A stretch of DNA of 64,000 nt from Marinobacter oulmenensis (lineage in GTDB: Bacteria; Pseudomonadota; Gammaproteobacteria; Pseudomonadales; Oleiphilaceae): contig NZ_JACHFE010000006.1 in the NCBI RefSeq assembly GCF_014201735.1, positions 1 to 64,000 on the forward strand, read 5' to 3'. Position numbers and translations under genes: made by a program. The notes below the pieces were generated by a model. It made no database searches, was not told the DNA's origin, and saw nothing but the letters and a program-made list of their open reading frames with translations. Shown here piece by piece: positions 15,546 to 25,305 of the stretch; within the stretch, counting starts at the first letter, position 1, and each line of letters opens with the position of its first letter.

Positions 15546-17150
15546 ATGAGCATCTACCGATTGCTCGCCAGGATCGTATTGGCTGCGTGCCTGGCGCTCG
15601 GGCCCATGCTGGCGACCGCCCAGGTACAGGACGATACCGCCCGCGACCTCCTCAAACAGCTGGTGGAGGCCAACCAGGCCGAGAAGCTTGGCCTGCTAAA
15701 AGAGATTTCCGAAACCGGTGACGAACGCGCCCGTGGCTGGCTGGAAGCCTTCCGGGGCGGCAAGCTGGCGGTGGTTGAAGACACCGGCAACGTCGTCATC
15801 GTACTGAACAACCGTGGCCGTGACTGGGAAATCGCCGACGCCCTCAGTGGCGACAACCTCGGCGAAATGTCCCGGCGTGACCTGGAAACCGTACGCGTGA
15901 ACAACGCCATGCGCGCGCAGGTGGACGGCATCCTGTCCGTGATTGACCTGACCGTCACCGATCCGCAAGGCCGGCTGGACGCCGCCCGCAATTTGCTGGG
16001 CGACGTGGATGCCACCCTGGCTGAGCAACTGGAAGCACGTCTGGCCGAGGAAGAAAACGCCGACGTTCGCGCCATGCTCGCCAACGCCATCGCCATTCAC
16101 CGGCTGGAGCAGGGCGATGCCGAGGCCATCGACGTGCTCTCCGGCAGCCTGAACCCCACGGCACGGGCTGCCCTGAATACCGCCGCTAACGGCGACGATC
16201 CGGCACTGGCCGCCGCTGCCAGCAAGGCGCTGGCAAGTATTGAACAGAAGCTGAAGATCAACCACGCCGCTGAAACCCTCTACTTTGGGCTATCGCTTGG
16301 CTCCGTACTGGTGCTGGCGGCCATTGGCCTGGCCATTACCTTCGGCGTGATGGGCGTGATCAATATGGCGCACGGCGAGCTGATCATGCTGGGCGCCTAC
16401 ACCACCTGGGGCATGCAACAGATGCTGCCGGGTCAGCCCGGGCTGGCGCTGGTGCTGTCGATTCCGGCTGGTTTTCTGGTGGCGGCCCTGGCCGGCATCG
16501 CCATAGAACGCAGCGTGATCCAGTTCCTCAAGGGCCGTCCGCTGGAAACCCTGCTGGCCACCTTCGGTATCAGCCTGATCCTGCAGCAGCTGGTGCGTAC
16601 CGTGATTTCACCCCTGAACCGCACGGTAGTCACGCCGGAGTGGATGAGCGGCTCCATCATGATCAACGAAGCCCTCTCGCTCACGCTCAACCGTCTGTAT
16701 GTGATCGGTTTTGCCCTGGTGGTGTTCGCCGGGCTGATGCTGATCATGCGTCGTACCCGTCTCGGGCTCGAAGTTCGGGCCGTGACCCAAAACCGTGCAA
16801 TGGCCCGTTCCATGGGGATCAAGGCCACCCGGGTGGACATCCTCACCTTCGGCCTGGGTTCCGGCGTGGCCGGGCTGGCCGGCGTGGCGCTGTCGCAGAT
16901 CACCAACGTGGGGCCAAACCTGGGCCAGAACTACATCATCGACTCCTTCATGGTGGTGGTGTTCGGCGGCGTGGGTAACCTCTGGGGCACACTCGTAGCC
17001 GGCCTCTCCCTGGGCACCATCAACCAGATTCTGGAGCCCTGGGCGGGTGCCGTTCTGGCCAAGATCATGGTGCTGGTATTGATCATCCTGTTTATTCAGA
17101 AGCGCCCGAAGGGATTGTTCCCCCAGAAGGGCCGGGCAGCGGAGAACTGA
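15546..17150 (+). CDS. urtB: Urea ABC transporter permease UrtB
   Basis: A 534-residue inner-membrane permease of the LivH type. As usual for UrtB it has a signal peptide and a long soluble N-terminal extension (about residues 25-235, helical, HEAT-like: MLANAIAIHRLEQGDAEAID) before the membrane domain. The membrane part has typical LivH motifs, including GVINMAHGELIMLGAY, LLATFGISLILQQLVRT and FMVVVFGGVGNLWGTLVAG. With UrtC it forms the channel for urea. The next gene starts three bases after the stop. Confidence 0.95.
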   Translation: MSIYRLLARIVLAACLALGPMLATAQVQDDTARDLLKQLVEANQAEKLGLLKEISETGDERARGWLEAFRGGKLAVVEDTGNVVIVLNNRGRDWEIADALSGDNLGEMSRRDLETVRVNNAMRAQVDGILSVIDLTVTDPQGRLDAARNLLGDVDATLAEQLEARLAEEENADVRAMLANAIAIHRLEQGDAEAIDVLSGSLNPTARAALNTAANGDDPALAAAASKALASIEQKLKINHAAETLYFGLSLGSVLVLAAIGLAITFGVMGVINMAHGELIMLGAYTTWGMQQMLPGQPGLALVLSIPAGFLVAALAGIAIERSVIQFLKGRPLETLLATFGISLILQQLVRTVISPLNRTVVTPEWMSGSIMINEALSLTLNRLYVIGFALVVFAGLMLIMRRTRLGLEVRAVTQNRAMARSMGIKATRVDILTFGLGSGVAGLAGVALSQITNVGPNLGQNYIIDSFMVVVFGGVGNLWGTLVAGLSLGTINQILEPWAGAVLAKIMVLVLIILFIQKRPKGLFPQKGRAAEN

Positions 17151-17153
17151 GTC

Positions 17154-18290
17154 ATGACGAGTTCCAATATGTGGCTGCTCCGGCCTTTACAGGAGCGTTC
17201 AACGCAAATCTTTCTGGGCCTGCTGACCGCTGCGGTGGTCGTGGTTACCATCCTGCACCTGGCCACACCGGAAGGCAGCGCCCTGCACGTCAGCGCCTAT
17301 ACGGTCACGCTGCTGGGCAAATACTTGTGCTACGCCCTGCTGGCGGTCGCGGTGGATCTGGTCTGGGGCTACCTGGGTATCCTCAGCCTCGGCCACGGTG
17401 CCTTCTTTGCCCTCGGTGGATACGCCATGGGCATGTACTTGATGCGCCAGATTGGCGACCGGGGCGTATACGGCGACCCGATCCTGCCGGATTTCATGGT
17501 GTTCCTGAACTGGCAGGAACTGCCCTGGTACTGGCATGGCTTCGACATGGCGTGGTTCGCCTTTGCCATGGTGCTTCTGGTGCCCGGCGCGCTGGCCTTC
17601 GTGTTCGGCTTCCTGGCGTTCCGTTCCCGGGTGACCGGTGTCTACCTCTCCATCATCACCCAGGCGCTGACCTTCGCCCTCATGCTGGCCTTCTTCCGCA
17701 ATGAAATGGGCTTTGGCGGTAACAACGGGCTGACCGACTTCAAAGACATTCTCGGCTTTGACCTGCGCAGCGATGGCACCCGCCTCGGGCTGTTCATTGC
17801 CACCGGCATCGCCCTGGCCGTTGGCTATGTGGTGTGCCGGGGCATTGTCACCAGCAAGCTGGGCCGGGTGAGCGTGGCCTGCCGCGACGCCGAAGCCCGT
17901 ACACGTTTCCTGGGTTACCGGGTGGAGCGGGTGCAGCTGTTCGTATTTGTGGTGTCCGCCATGCTGGCGGGCGTGGCAGGTGCGCTGTATGTGCCCCAGG
18001 TGGGCATCATCAACCCAAGCGAGTTCTCACCGCTGTTTTCCATTGAAATCGTTGTCTGGGTCGCCCTGGGTGGCCGGGCCACGCTTTACGGTGCCGTGAT
18101 TGGCGCGGTGCTGGTCAATTACGCCAAAACCGTGTTCACCGGCGTGATGCCAGACGCCTGGCTGTTCGCCCTGGGCGCGCTGTTCGTACTGGTGACCGTG
18201 TTCCTGCCTAAAGGCATTGCCGGGCTGTTGCAGAAACGTCGCAAAGCCACGGATGACGATGGCGCCAACGCACAGGAGGTGGCCGCATGA
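17154..18290 (+). CDS. urtC: Urea ABC transporter permease UrtC
   Basis: A 378-residue LivM-type permease with multiple hydrophobic helices and family motifs: DLVWGYLGILSLGHGAFFALGG, FGGNNGLTDFKDILG and IEIVVWVALGGRATLYGAV. It pairs with UrtB in the membrane. The gene begins three bases after urtB and its TGA overlaps the urtD start by four bases, so translation is coupled. The charged C-terminal tail after the last helix is ordinary for the family. Confidence 0.95.
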   Translation: MTSSNMWLLRPLQERSTQIFLGLLTAAVVVVTILHLATPEGSALHVSAYTVTLLGKYLCYALLAVAVDLVWGYLGILSLGHGAFFALGGYAMGMYLMRQIGDRGVYGDPILPDFMVFLNWQELPWYWHGFDMAWFAFAMVLLVPGALAFVFGFLAFRSRVTGVYLSIITQALTFALMLAFFRNEMGFGGNNGLTDFKDILGFDLRSDGTRLGLFIATGIALAVGYVVCRGIVTSKLGRVSVACRDAEARTRFLGYRVERVQLFVFVVSAMLAGVAGALYVPQVGIINPSEFSPLFSIEIVVWVALGGRATLYGAVIGAVLVNYAKTVFTGVMPDAWLFALGALFVLVTVFLPKGIAGLLQKRRKATDDDGANAQEVAA

Positions 18291-19111
18291 GCGTACTGGA
18301 CCAACTCACCAACCGGGACCAGGTTTTCGATTTTCTGGCTCCGGAGGCATCCCCGGTGGATGTGCGCCACGGGCCGATCCTGTACATGGAAGACGTCAGC
18401 GTGAGCTTTGACGGCTTCAAGGCCATCAACAACCTCAACCTGACCATCGATGACGGCGAACTGCGCTGCATCATCGGCCCCAACGGTGCGGGTAAAACCA
18501 CCATGATGGACATCATCACCGGTAAAACCCGCCCGGATACCGGCTCGGTCTGGTTCGGCAGCCGCCACAACCTGCTGAACATGAACGAACCGGACATCGC
18601 CAGCCTGGGCATTGGCCGCAAATTCCAGAAACCCACGGTGTTTGAAGCCCTCACCGTGTTTGAAAACCTCGAACTGGCCATGGCCGCAGACAAACGCATC
18701 CTGCCCACGCTGACCGCGATCATGAAGCCCGAGTACCGGGACCAGATCGACGAAGTGCTGGAAATGATCGGCCTGCAAAGCCTGCGGGACCGCCCGGCCG
18801 GCATTCTCTCCCACGGCCAGAAACAGTGGCTGGAGATCGGCATGCTGCTGATGCAGAAGCCCCGCCTGCTGCTGGTGGACGAACCCGTCGCCGGCATGAC
18901 CGAGCAGGAAATGGAACGCACTGCCGAGCTGCTCACCAGCCTGGCCGGCAAACAGTCGGTGGTGGTGGTCGAGCACGACATGGGCTTTGTGCGCTCCATC
19001 GCCCGCGAAGTCACCGTGCTGCACCAGGGCAGCGTGCTGGCCGAAGGCAGCATGGATCAGGTCTCCAATGACCCGGAAGTCATCAAGGTGTATCTCGGGG
19101 AGGAGGCCTGA
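18287..19111 (+). CDS. urtD: Urea ABC transporter ATP-binding protein UrtD
   Basis: A 274-residue LivG-type ATPase. Walker A is GPNGAGKTT (about residues 65-73), the Q-loop and family region is GIGRKFQKPTVFEALTVFEN, the signature-like segment is ILSHGQKQWLEIGMLLMQKP, Walker B is LLLVDEPVAGM and the H-loop His is in VVVEHDMGFV. It energises urea import together with UrtE. The gene overlaps urtC by four bases and urtE by one. Confidence 0.95.
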   Translation: MSVLDQLTNRDQVFDFLAPEASPVDVRHGPILYMEDVSVSFDGFKAINNLNLTIDDGELRCIIGPNGAGKTTMMDIITGKTRPDTGSVWFGSRHNLLNMNEPDIASLGIGRKFQKPTVFEALTVFENLELAMAADKRILPTLTAIMKPEYRDQIDEVLEMIGLQSLRDRPAGILSHGQKQWLEIGMLLMQKPRLLLVDEPVAGMTEQEMERTAELLTSLAGKQSVVVVEHDMGFVRSIAREVTVLHQGSVLAEGSMDQVSNDPEVIKVYLGEEA

Positions 19112-19809
19112 TGCTCAAGATTGAACAGCTCAACCACTATTACGGCGAAAGCCACACGCTCTGGGATCTGGATGTAGACGTGCCCCAGGGCCAGTGCACC
19201 TGCGTGATGGGCCGCAACGGCGTGGGCAAGACCACCCTGATGAAATGCATCATGGGCGAAGAAACCGCGAAGAGCGGCCGCATTGAATATGCCGGCGACG
19301 TGGAACTCACCAGAAAGAAAATCGAAGACCGCTCCCGCCTGGGCGTCGGCTACGTGCCCCAGGGCCGGCAGATCTTCCCGTTGCTGACGGTGGAAGAAAA
19401 CCTGCGCACCGGCCTGGCCGTTCGCAAGGATGGCAGCAAGAAGATCCCCGAGCGGGTGTACGAACTCTTCCCGGTGCTCAAGGAAATGAAGCACCGGCGC
19501 GGCGGCGACCTCTCCGGTGGCCAGCAGCAGCAACTGGCCATTGGCCGGGCGCTGGTGATCGAGCCACGCCTGCTGATCCTGGACGAGCCGGGTGAGGGCA
19601 TCCAGCCCAACATCGTGGCCCAGATTGGCGAAGTCATCCGCAAGCTGATCGAAGAAGACGGCCTGACCGTGTTGCTGGTGGAACAGAAGCTGCCCTTCGC
19701 CCGCAAATACGCTGACCGCTTTGCCATCATCGATCGGGGGCGCCGCGTTGCCGAAGGCGAGATAGCCGAACTCTCCGACGAACTGATCAAGAAGCACCTG
19801 ACTGTATGA
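19111..19809 (+). CDS. urtE: Urea ABC transporter ATP-binding protein UrtE
   Basis: A 232-residue LivF-type ATPase with Walker A GRNGVGKTT, GYVPQGRQIFPLLTVEENL, signature DLSGGQQQQLAIGRAL, Walker B LLILDEPGEGIQPN and H-loop LLVEQKLPFARKYAD. It completes the UrtABCDE importer. Its last four bases overlap the ureD start, physically tying uptake to urease assembly in one transcript. Confidence 0.95.
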   Translation: MLKIEQLNHYYGESHTLWDLDVDVPQGQCTCVMGRNGVGKTTLMKCIMGEETAKSGRIEYAGDVELTRKKIEDRSRLGVGYVPQGRQIFPLLTVEENLRTGLAVRKDGSKKIPERVYELFPVLKEMKHRRGGDLSGGQQQQLAIGRALVIEPRLLILDEPGEGIQPNIVAQIGEVIRKLIEEDGLTVLLVEQKLPFARKYADRFAIIDRGRRVAEGEIAELSDELIKKHLTV

Positions 19810-20702
19810 CCGCGTATCAGCCCATTGCCGACTACGCCTCCGGGCACCGCTTCGACCAGAGCCGCCGCTGGGCGGCGTCGCTGGAGCTTGGTTTTGTTGC
19901 CCGCAACGAAGGCGATGCCGGCCGGATCTCCCGGCTGGTTCGCCGCCGCCATCACGGCCCGTTGCGGGTGCAGCGCCCGTTCTACCCCGAAGGCAGAAAC
20001 GGCTGTTGTCATGTGTACCTGCTGCACCCGCCCGGCGGGCTGGTCAGCGGGGACGAACTGCGGATTGAAGCCAGTGCCGGCGAAGGCAGCCACGCCCTGC
20101 TGACCACCCCGGCGGCGGCCAAACTCTACAAAGCCGACAGCCACGGCGTGGCCTGGGGCCAGCACACTCGGCTGCACGTGGCGAAAGACGCCATCCTCGA
20201 ATACCTGCCCCAGGAAACCATCGCCTTCGACGGCTCCCGGGGCCAACAGACCACCACCATCGAACTGGAAACCGGCGCCCGCACCCTGGGCTGGGAAGTC
20301 CTCGCCCTGGGCCGCCCGGCCAGCAAACTGCCGTTTGCCACCGGCGAACTGGAACAACGCTTTCACCTGAGCCTGGACGGCAACCCCCTGTGGCTGGAGC
20401 GCCAACTGCTGGACCCGAAACACCGGCGCTTCACCGGCCACTGGGGGCAGGGCGGCGCCACCGTCCAGGCCACCCTCTGGGCGGTCGGCCTGGAAGACGA
20501 AGCCAGTGCCATCGAACGGCTGCGCGAAGCACTACCGGACAACAACCGCTGGGCGGTCACCCGGCGCCGTGGCGTACTGCTGCTGCGCTACCTGGGAAGC
20601 GAACGCAACGAAGCCTGGGCCCTGTGCGAACAGGCCTGGCACCTGCTGCGCCCTATGCTCGCCGGTGTACCGGCCCACACACCCAGAATCTGGCTTACCT
20701 GA
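19806..20702 (+). CDS. ureD: Urease accessory protein UreD
   Basis: A 298-residue cytoplasmic scaffold protein that binds apo-urease and recruits UreF and UreG for nickel insertion. Recognisable segments are [26 protein letters not shown], split here as [14 protein letters not shown] and [17 protein letters not shown]; then [13 protein letters not shown] and [16 protein letters not shown]. Start ATG 19806 overlaps the urtE stop. The long, evenly GC-rich frame and its position before ureA match the usual order. Confidence 0.94.
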   Translation: MTAYQPIADYASGHRFDQSRRWAASLELGFVARNEGDAGRISRLVRRRHHGPLRVQRPFYPEGRNGCCHVYLLHPPGGLVSGDELRIEASAGEGSHALLTTPAAAKLYKADSHGVAWGQHTRLHVAKDAILEYLPQETIAFDGSRGQQTTTIELETGARTLGWEVLALGRPASKLPFATGELEQRFHLSLDGNPLWLERQLLDPKHRRFTGHWGQGGATVQATLWAVGLEDEASAIERLREALPDNNRWAVTRRRGVLLLRYLGSERNEAWALCEQAWHLLRPMLAGVPAHTPRIWLT

Positions 20703-20718
20703 GACAACGGAGTCACCC

Positions 20719-21021
20719 ATGGAACTGACACCCAGAGACAAAGACAAGCTGCTGCTGTTCACCGCAGCCCTGCTGGCCGAACGCCGCAAAGCCAAAGGCC
20801 TGAAGCTCAACTACCCGGAAGCCGTGGCCCTGATCAGCGCGGAAATCATGGAAGGCGCCCGGGAAGGCCGCAGCGTGGCCGAACTGATGAGCGCCGGCAC
20901 CGAAGTGCTCACCCGTGAAGACGTGATGGACGGCGTGGCCGACATGGTTCACGAGGTACAGGTGGAAGCCACCTTCCCGGATGGCACCAAGCTGGTCACG
21001 GTCCACAACCCCATCGTGTAA
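20719..21021 (+). CDS. ureA: Urease gamma subunit
   Basis: A 100-residue subunit starting at ATG 20719; the start matches the family ([20 protein letters not shown]). Characteristic motifs are [20 protein letters not shown] and the C-terminal [14 protein letters not shown]. It forms the structural trimer of (UreABC)3 urease in the cytoplasm. Between ureD and ureB with 10-16 base gaps. Confidence 0.97.
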   Translation: MELTPRDKDKLLLFTAALLAERRKAKGLKLNYPEAVALISAEIMEGAREGRSVAELMSAGTEVLTREDVMDGVADMVHEVQVEATFPDGTKLVTVHNPIV

Positions 21022-21031
21022 GGAGCCCGAC

Positions 21032-21346
21032 ATGATTCCTGGCGAATTCCAGTTAAAAGACGGCGACATCGAGTTGTGTGTTGGCCGTGAACGCATCGAA
21101 ATCGACGTATCCAACACCGGCGACCGGCCGGTACAGATCGGCTCCCACTACCACTTCGCCGAGGCCAACCCGGCGCTGGAGTTTGATCGAGCACGGGCCA
21201 CCGGCTACCGCCTGGACGTCGCCGCCGGCACCGCGATCCGTTTTGAACCGGGCCAGACACGCTCCGTCACCCTGATTCCGTTCGCCGGCAACCGCGAGAT
21301 CTACGGTTTCCGCCAGGAAGTGATGGGCAAGCTGGACAAAAACTGA
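21032..21346 (+). CDS. ureB: Urease beta subunit
   Basis: A 104-residue subunit starting at ATG 21032 with AAGGAG upstream. It begins [15 protein letters not shown] and contains [20 protein letters not shown] and [18 protein letters not shown], diagnostic of UreB. It packs on UreC in the apoenzyme. It is followed by a 108-bp palindromic element before ureC. Confidence 0.97.
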   Translation: MIPGEFQLKDGDIELCVGRERIEIDVSNTGDRPVQIGSHYHFAEANPALEFDRARATGYRLDVAAGTAIRFEPGQTRSVTLIPFAGNREIYGFRQEVMGKLDKN

Positions 21347-21355
21347 TGGTCGGGG

Positions 21356-21463
21356 GAGCGAGTGGGAGTGGCTTTCCAAAACTGTGCGGAGGCAGGGATG
21401 CCGGAGCCCAAGCGCCACAGGGATGTGCTTGAGCGTGTTTTGGAAAGCCGCTGCCACTTGCTC
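21356..21463 (+). repeat. Long palindromic element 1 with two CAGGGATG hairpins, upstream of ureC
   Basis: The outer arms (GAGC, AGTGG, AG, GGCTTTCCAAAAC at 21356-21382 against GTTTTGGAAAGCC, CT, CCACT, GCTC at 21437-21463) pair over about 24 bp with isolated single mismatches. Inside are two small hairpins with GGGA loops: GGCA-GGGA-TGCC (21391-21402) and CACA-GGGA-TGTG (21416-21427, extended by CAAG/CTTG). The second matches the CsrA SELEX consensus ACARGGAUGU. A homologous element with different but self-complementary arms lies at 24467-24582. It would be transcribed in the urease message. Confidence 0.88.
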
Positions 21464-21493
21464 TTGCACCCAAGCAGATAAACGAGGGATAGC

Positions 21494-23197
21494 ATGAAAA
21501 TCAGCAGACAAGCCTACGCCGACATGTACGGCCCCACAGTAGGCGACCGGGTACGCCTGGGCGACACCGACCTGTGGATCGAAGTGGAAAAAGACCACAC
21601 CCACTACGGCGACGAAGTGAAATTCGGCGGCGGCAAAGTCATCCGTGACGGCATGGGCCAGAGCCAGCGGGCAGACGCCGCCGTGATGGACACCGTCATC
21701 ACCAACGCCCTGATCCTCGACTGGTGGGGCATCGTCAAAGCCGACGTAGGCCTCCAGAAAGGCCGCATCGCCGCCATCGGCAAAGCCGGCAACCCGGACA
21801 CCCAGCCGGATGTCGACATCGTCGTGGGCCCCGGCACCGAAGTCATCGCCGGTGAAGGCAAAATCCTCACCGCCGGCGGCATCGATGCCCACATCCACTT
21901 CATCTGCCCGCAGCAGATCGAAGAAGCCCTGATGAGCGGCGTTACCACCATGCTTGGCGGCGGCACCGGCCCGGCCACTGGCACCAACGCCACCACCTGC
22001 ACCCCCGGCCCCTGGCACATCGGCAAAATGCTCCAGGCCGTGGATTCCCTGCCGATGAACATCGGTTTTCTGGGCAAAGGCAACGCCTCCCTGCCGGAAT
22101 CCCTGGAACTGCAGATCCAGGCTGGCGCCATGGGCCTGAAACTGCACGAAGACTGGGGCACCACCCCGGCCAGCATCGACAACTGCCTGACCGTGGCCGA
22201 CAAATACGACGTACAGGTGGCCATCCACACCGACACCCTGAACGAATCCGGGTTTGTGGAAGACACCCTGGCCGCGTTCAAGGAACGCTGCATCCACACC
22301 TATCACACCGAAGGGGCCGGTGGCGGCCACGCGCCGGACATCATCACCGCGTGCTCCAAGGACTACGTACTGCCGTCGTCCACCAACCCCACGCGGCCCT
22401 ACACCGTGAACACCATCGACGAACACCTCGACATGCTGATGGTGTGCCACCACCTGGACCCGAACATCCCCGAAGACGTCGCCTTCGCGGACTCACGCAT
22501 CCGCCGTGAAACCATCGCTGCCGAAGACATCCTGCACGACATGGGCGTGATCTCCATGATCGCCTCTGACTCCCAGGCCATGGGCCGGGTGGGTGAAGTG
22601 GTGTGCCGCACCTGGCAGACCGCCCACAAAATGAAACAGCAACGCGGCCTGCTGCCGGAAGACGAGGACCTGGGCGCCGACAACCTGCGGGCCAAACGCT
22701 ACATCGCCAAGTACACCATCAACCCCGCCATCACCCACGGCATCGCGCACGAAGTGGGTTCCGTGGAAGTGGGCAAGCTGGCGGACCTGGTGCTCTGGAG
22801 CCCGGCCTTCTTCGGCGTGAAGCCGGCCACCATCCTCAAGGGCGGCATGATTGCGGCTGCGCCCATGGGCGACGCCAACGCCTCCATCCCCACGCCCCAG
22901 CCGGTGCACTACCGCCCCATGTTCGGCGCCTTCGGCAAAGCCGCCAGTGCCACCCGCCTCACCTTCGTGAGCCAGGCCGCCATTGATGCCGGTGTTGGCA
23001 AAGAGCTGGGCCTGGACAGCCCGCTGTCTGCCTGCAAAGGCGTGCGGGAAGTGCGCAAGGGTGACCTGAAACTGAACGGCGAATGCCCGCACCTGACGGT
23101 GGACCCGCAAACCTATGAAGTGCACGCCGATGGCGAACTGCTCACCTGTGAGCCGGCCACCGAACTGCCACTGGCCCAGCGCTACCATCTTTTTTAA
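21494..23197 (+). CDS. ureC: Urease alpha (catalytic) subunit
   Basis: A 567-residue enzyme, full length, hydrolysing urea to ammonia and carbamate in the cytoplasm. Visible active-site elements include nickel-binding HIHFICPQQ, the carbamylated lysine in [10 protein letters not shown], His ligands in AIHTDTLNE and [14 protein letters not shown], the flap [13 protein letters not shown] and the catalytic aspartate region [14 protein letters not shown]. The start ATG follows GAGGGATAGC. All key residues seem present, so the enzyme should be active once nickel is loaded by UreDEFG. Confidence 0.98.
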   Translation: MKISRQAYADMYGPTVGDRVRLGDTDLWIEVEKDHTHYGDEVKFGGGKVIRDGMGQSQRADAAVMDTVITNALILDWWGIVKADVGLQKGRIAAIGKAGNPDTQPDVDIVVGPGTEVIAGEGKILTAGGIDAHIHFICPQQIEEALMSGVTTMLGGGTGPATGTNATTCTPGPWHIGKMLQAVDSLPMNIGFLGKGNASLPESLELQIQAGAMGLKLHEDWGTTPASIDNCLTVADKYDVQVAIHTDTLNESGFVEDTLAAFKERCIHTYHTEGAGGGHAPDIITACSKDYVLPSSTNPTRPYTVNTIDEHLDMLMVCHHLDPNIPEDVAFADSRIRRETIAAEDILHDMGVISMIASDSQAMGRVGEVVCRTWQTAHKMKQQRGLLPEDEDLGADNLRAKRYIAKYTINPAITHGIAHEVGSVEVGKLADLVLWSPAFFGVKPATILKGGMIAAAPMGDANASIPTPQPVHYRPMFGAFGKAASATRLTFVSQAAIDAGVGKELGLDSPLSACKGVREVRKGDLKLNGECPHLTVDPQTYEVHADGELLTCEPATELPLAQRYHLF

Positions 23198-23232
23198 CCG
23201 ATACAGCACTGAGCCGGACAACGGAGAACGAC

Positions 23233-23760
23233 ATGTTTGAACTCACCAAACGCATCACCCACGTGGACGCCAGCGAAATCCACGACAACCTGGTGCTGCC
23301 GTACGAACTGCGCATCCGCGGCCGCCTGCGTACCACCTCCGAAACCGGGCTGGACGTGGGCCTGTTCCTGAACCGTGGCCCCGTACTGCGCGACGGCGAC
23401 CTGCTCGAAGCCGCCACCGGCGAAGTCTTCCGTATCCGCGCCGCCGTGGAACAGGTGGTCACCGCCCGCATCGACGACGGCCTGCCGCTGGCGCGCCTGT
23501 GCTACCACCTGGGCAACCGGCACGTCACCCTTGCCATCGGCCAGGACGACGACGGCAGCTACGTACGCTTCCCGCCGGATCACGTACTGGAAGAACTGGC
23601 CGAACGCCTGGGCGCCACCGTGGTACACCACACCGCGCCGTTCGACCCGGAACCCGGCGCCTATACCCAGGCGGGCCATTCCCATAGCCACAGCCACTCC
23701 CATTCACACGACCATGATCACGGCCACAGCCATGACCACAGTCACTCACACAGCCACTGA
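23233..23760 (+). CDS. ureE: Urease accessory nickel chaperone UreE
   Basis: A 175-residue protein with the UreE N-terminal peptide-binding domain (LPYELRIRGRLRTTSETG) and metal-binding domain (LCYHLGNRHVTLAI; the conserved GNRH is present). The tail from about residue 148 is a His/Ser/Asp-rich stretch with about fifteen histidines alternating with Ser, Asp and Gly, able to store nickel. It delivers nickel to UreG/UreD. The 3' end overlaps ureF by 29 bases, so the His-rich tail and the ureF N-terminus are encoded by the same DNA in different frames. Confidence 0.95.
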   Translation: MFELTKRITHVDASEIHDNLVLPYELRIRGRLRTTSETGLDVGLFLNRGPVLRDGDLLEAATGEVFRIRAAVEQVVTARIDDGLPLARLCYHLGNRHVTLAIGQDDDGSYVRFPPDHVLEELAERLGATVVHHTAPFDPEPGAYTQAGHSHSHSHSHSHDHDHGHSHDHSHSHSH

Positions 23761-24445
23761 CGCCAGCGCTGCCCAGGGCGGCGACCTGGCTCTGCTGGGC
23801 CTGATGCAACTGGTCAGCCCGGCACTGCCCATCGGCGCGTTTGCCTGGTCACAAGGGTTGGAAAGCGCCTTCGAACTGGGCTGGGTGAACAACGAAGCCG
23901 AACTGGCCGAATGGATCGAAGGCGTACTGGAAGACGGCCTGAGCCGCTGCGAACTGCCCCTGCTGGTGCGCCTGCAGACGGCCTGGGCAGAGAGCGACAA
24001 ACCGGCGCTGGCCCACTGGAACGACTGGCTGCACGCCACCCGGGAAACCGCCGAACTGAGTGACGAAGACACCCGCCTTGGCGCGGCACTCGTCACCCTG
24101 CTGGGCAACCTGGACCTGCTGCCGCAGCAATCGCTGATACCGCAGGAACCGGGTTACATCACCATGTTCGCCTGGGCTGCCCACAAACGGCGGGTACCGG
24201 TGCGCCAGACACTGCTCGGCTTCGCCTGGGCCTGGCTGGAAAACCAACTGGCGGTTGCCTGCAAGGCGCTGCCCCTGGGCCACACCGCCGCCCAGCGCAT
24301 CACGGAAAAACTGCGGCCCCAACTGGTCGCCGCCGTGGACACCGCGCTGGCACGGGAAGACAGCGAACTCGGCCCGGTACTGCCCGGCCTGGCGCTGGGC
24401 AGCGCGTTGCATGAAACACAGTATTCACGGCTTTTCAGGAGTTGA
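23732..24445 (+). CDS. ureF: Urease accessory protein UreF
   Basis: I choose ATG 23732, giving 237 residues that begin MTTVTHTATDASAAQGG just before the family core LLGLMQLVSPALPIGAFAWSQGLE. ATG 23714 is a longer alternative. Other motifs are LHATRETAELSDEDTRLG and LGFAWAWLENQLAVACKALPLG. UreF is a helical protein bridging UreD and UreG and controlling the GTPase during nickel insertion. It starts inside the ureE tail. A second palindromic element follows it. Confidence 0.93.
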   Translation: MTTVTHTATDASAAQGGDLALLGLMQLVSPALPIGAFAWSQGLESAFELGWVNNEAELAEWIEGVLEDGLSRCELPLLVRLQTAWAESDKPALAHWNDWLHATRETAELSDEDTRLGAALVTLLGNLDLLPQQSLIPQEPGYITMFAWAAHKRRVPVRQTLLGFAWAWLENQLAVACKALPLGHTAAQRITEKLRPQLVAAVDTALAREDSELGPVLPGLALGSALHETQYSRLFRS

Positions 24446-24466
24446 GAGGCCACACCGATGACGGGG

Positions 24467-24582
24467 GAGGCGAGCGGCAAGGGCGGTTTGAAAATGTGCG
24501 GAGCCAGGGATGGCGGAGCCCAAGCGCACAGGGATGTGCTTGAAGCGTTTTTCAAACCGCCCTTGCTGCTTGCCGACCTCCA
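24467..24582 (+). repeat. Long palindromic element 2 with two CAGGGATG hairpins, upstream of ureG
   Basis: Outer arms GCAAGGGCGGTTTGAAAA (24477-24494) and TTTTCAAACCGCCCTTGC (24549-24566) pair perfectly over 18 bp, with further pairing outside (GGC-g-AGC with GCT-t-GCC). Inside are GCCA-GGGA-TGGC (24503-24514) and CACA-GGGA-TGTG (24527-24538). Compared with element 1 the core is conserved while the arms and the first small stem have changed on both sides together, which indicates a selected RNA or DNA fold. Confidence 0.88.
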
Positions 24583-24624
24583 AAGGATTTAAAAGTTCAG
24601 AGAAGTATTAAGAGGAGAAACACC

Positions 24625-25263
24625 ATGACACATTGCCTGAGAGTAGGCGTCGGCGGCCCGGTGGGGTCTGGCAAAACCGCCTTGCTGCGCCAGTTGTGCA
24701 AAGCCCTGCGGGAGCACTACGACATCGCCGTGGTCACCAACGACATCTACACACGGGAAGACGCCGACTTCCTCCTGCGCCACGAAGCGCTGGAAGCCGA
24801 CCGCATCCTGGGCGTGGAAACCGGCGGCTGCCCCCATACCGCCATCCGCGAGGACGCCTCCATGAACCTCGCCGCCATCGACGATCTGCAAAGCCGCCAC
24901 CCGAACCTCGAACTGGTCCTGGTGGAATCCGGCGGTGACAACCTCTCCGCCACCTTCAGCCCGGAACTGAGCGACCTCACCCTGTACGTGATCGACGTCT
25001 CCGCCGGCGACAAGATTCCCCGCAAGGGCGGCCCCGGCATCACCAAATCGGACCTGCTGATCATCAACAAAATCGACATCGCCGACCAGGTACACGCCTC
25101 ACTCGACGTGATGGAGCGGGACAGCAAGAAAATGCGGGGCGAGCGCCCGTTCGTGTTCACCAACCTGTACGACGGAGTAGGGCTGGAGGAAATCATCTCC
25201 TTCATCCTTGAACGCGGCATGCTGCCCGAGCGCCGGCCCGGCAAACAGGCCACCACCGCCTGA
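24625..25263 (+). CDS. ureG: Urease accessory GTPase UreG
   Basis: A 212-residue SIMIBI GTPase. It has P-loop [15 protein letters not shown] (residues about 9-23), the metal-binding CPH motif in [39 protein letters not shown], and the guanine motif [16 protein letters not shown] hydrolysis drives nickel transfer into urease. The start ATG follows AAGAGGAGAAACACC, a strong ribosome site situated after palindromic element 2. Confidence 0.97.
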   Translation: MTHCLRVGVGGPVGSGKTALLRQLCKALREHYDIAVVTNDIYTREDADFLLRHEALEADRILGVETGGCPHTAIREDASMNLAAIDDLQSRHPNLELVLVESGGDNLSATFSPELSDLTLYVIDVSAGDKIPRKGGPGITKSDLLIINKIDIADQVHASLDVMERDSKKMRGERPFVFTNLYDGVGLEEIISFILERGMLPERRPGKQATTA

Positions 25264-25305
25264 GCGACCGAACCAGAACGCATTGAGAACCACCAGGAGA
25301 AGACC

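Noticed and set aside
21301..21495. Minus-strand frames over the palindromic elements reading like WRLGSGIPAS
   Set aside because: Such short frames arise wherever this repeat occurs. Structure and covariation explain the sequence better than a protein.
23690..23760. His-codon array at the ureE end as a tandem repeat or CRISPR-like array
   Set aside because: Simple alternating His/Ser/Asp codons of the UreE metal tail explain it; there are no spacers.
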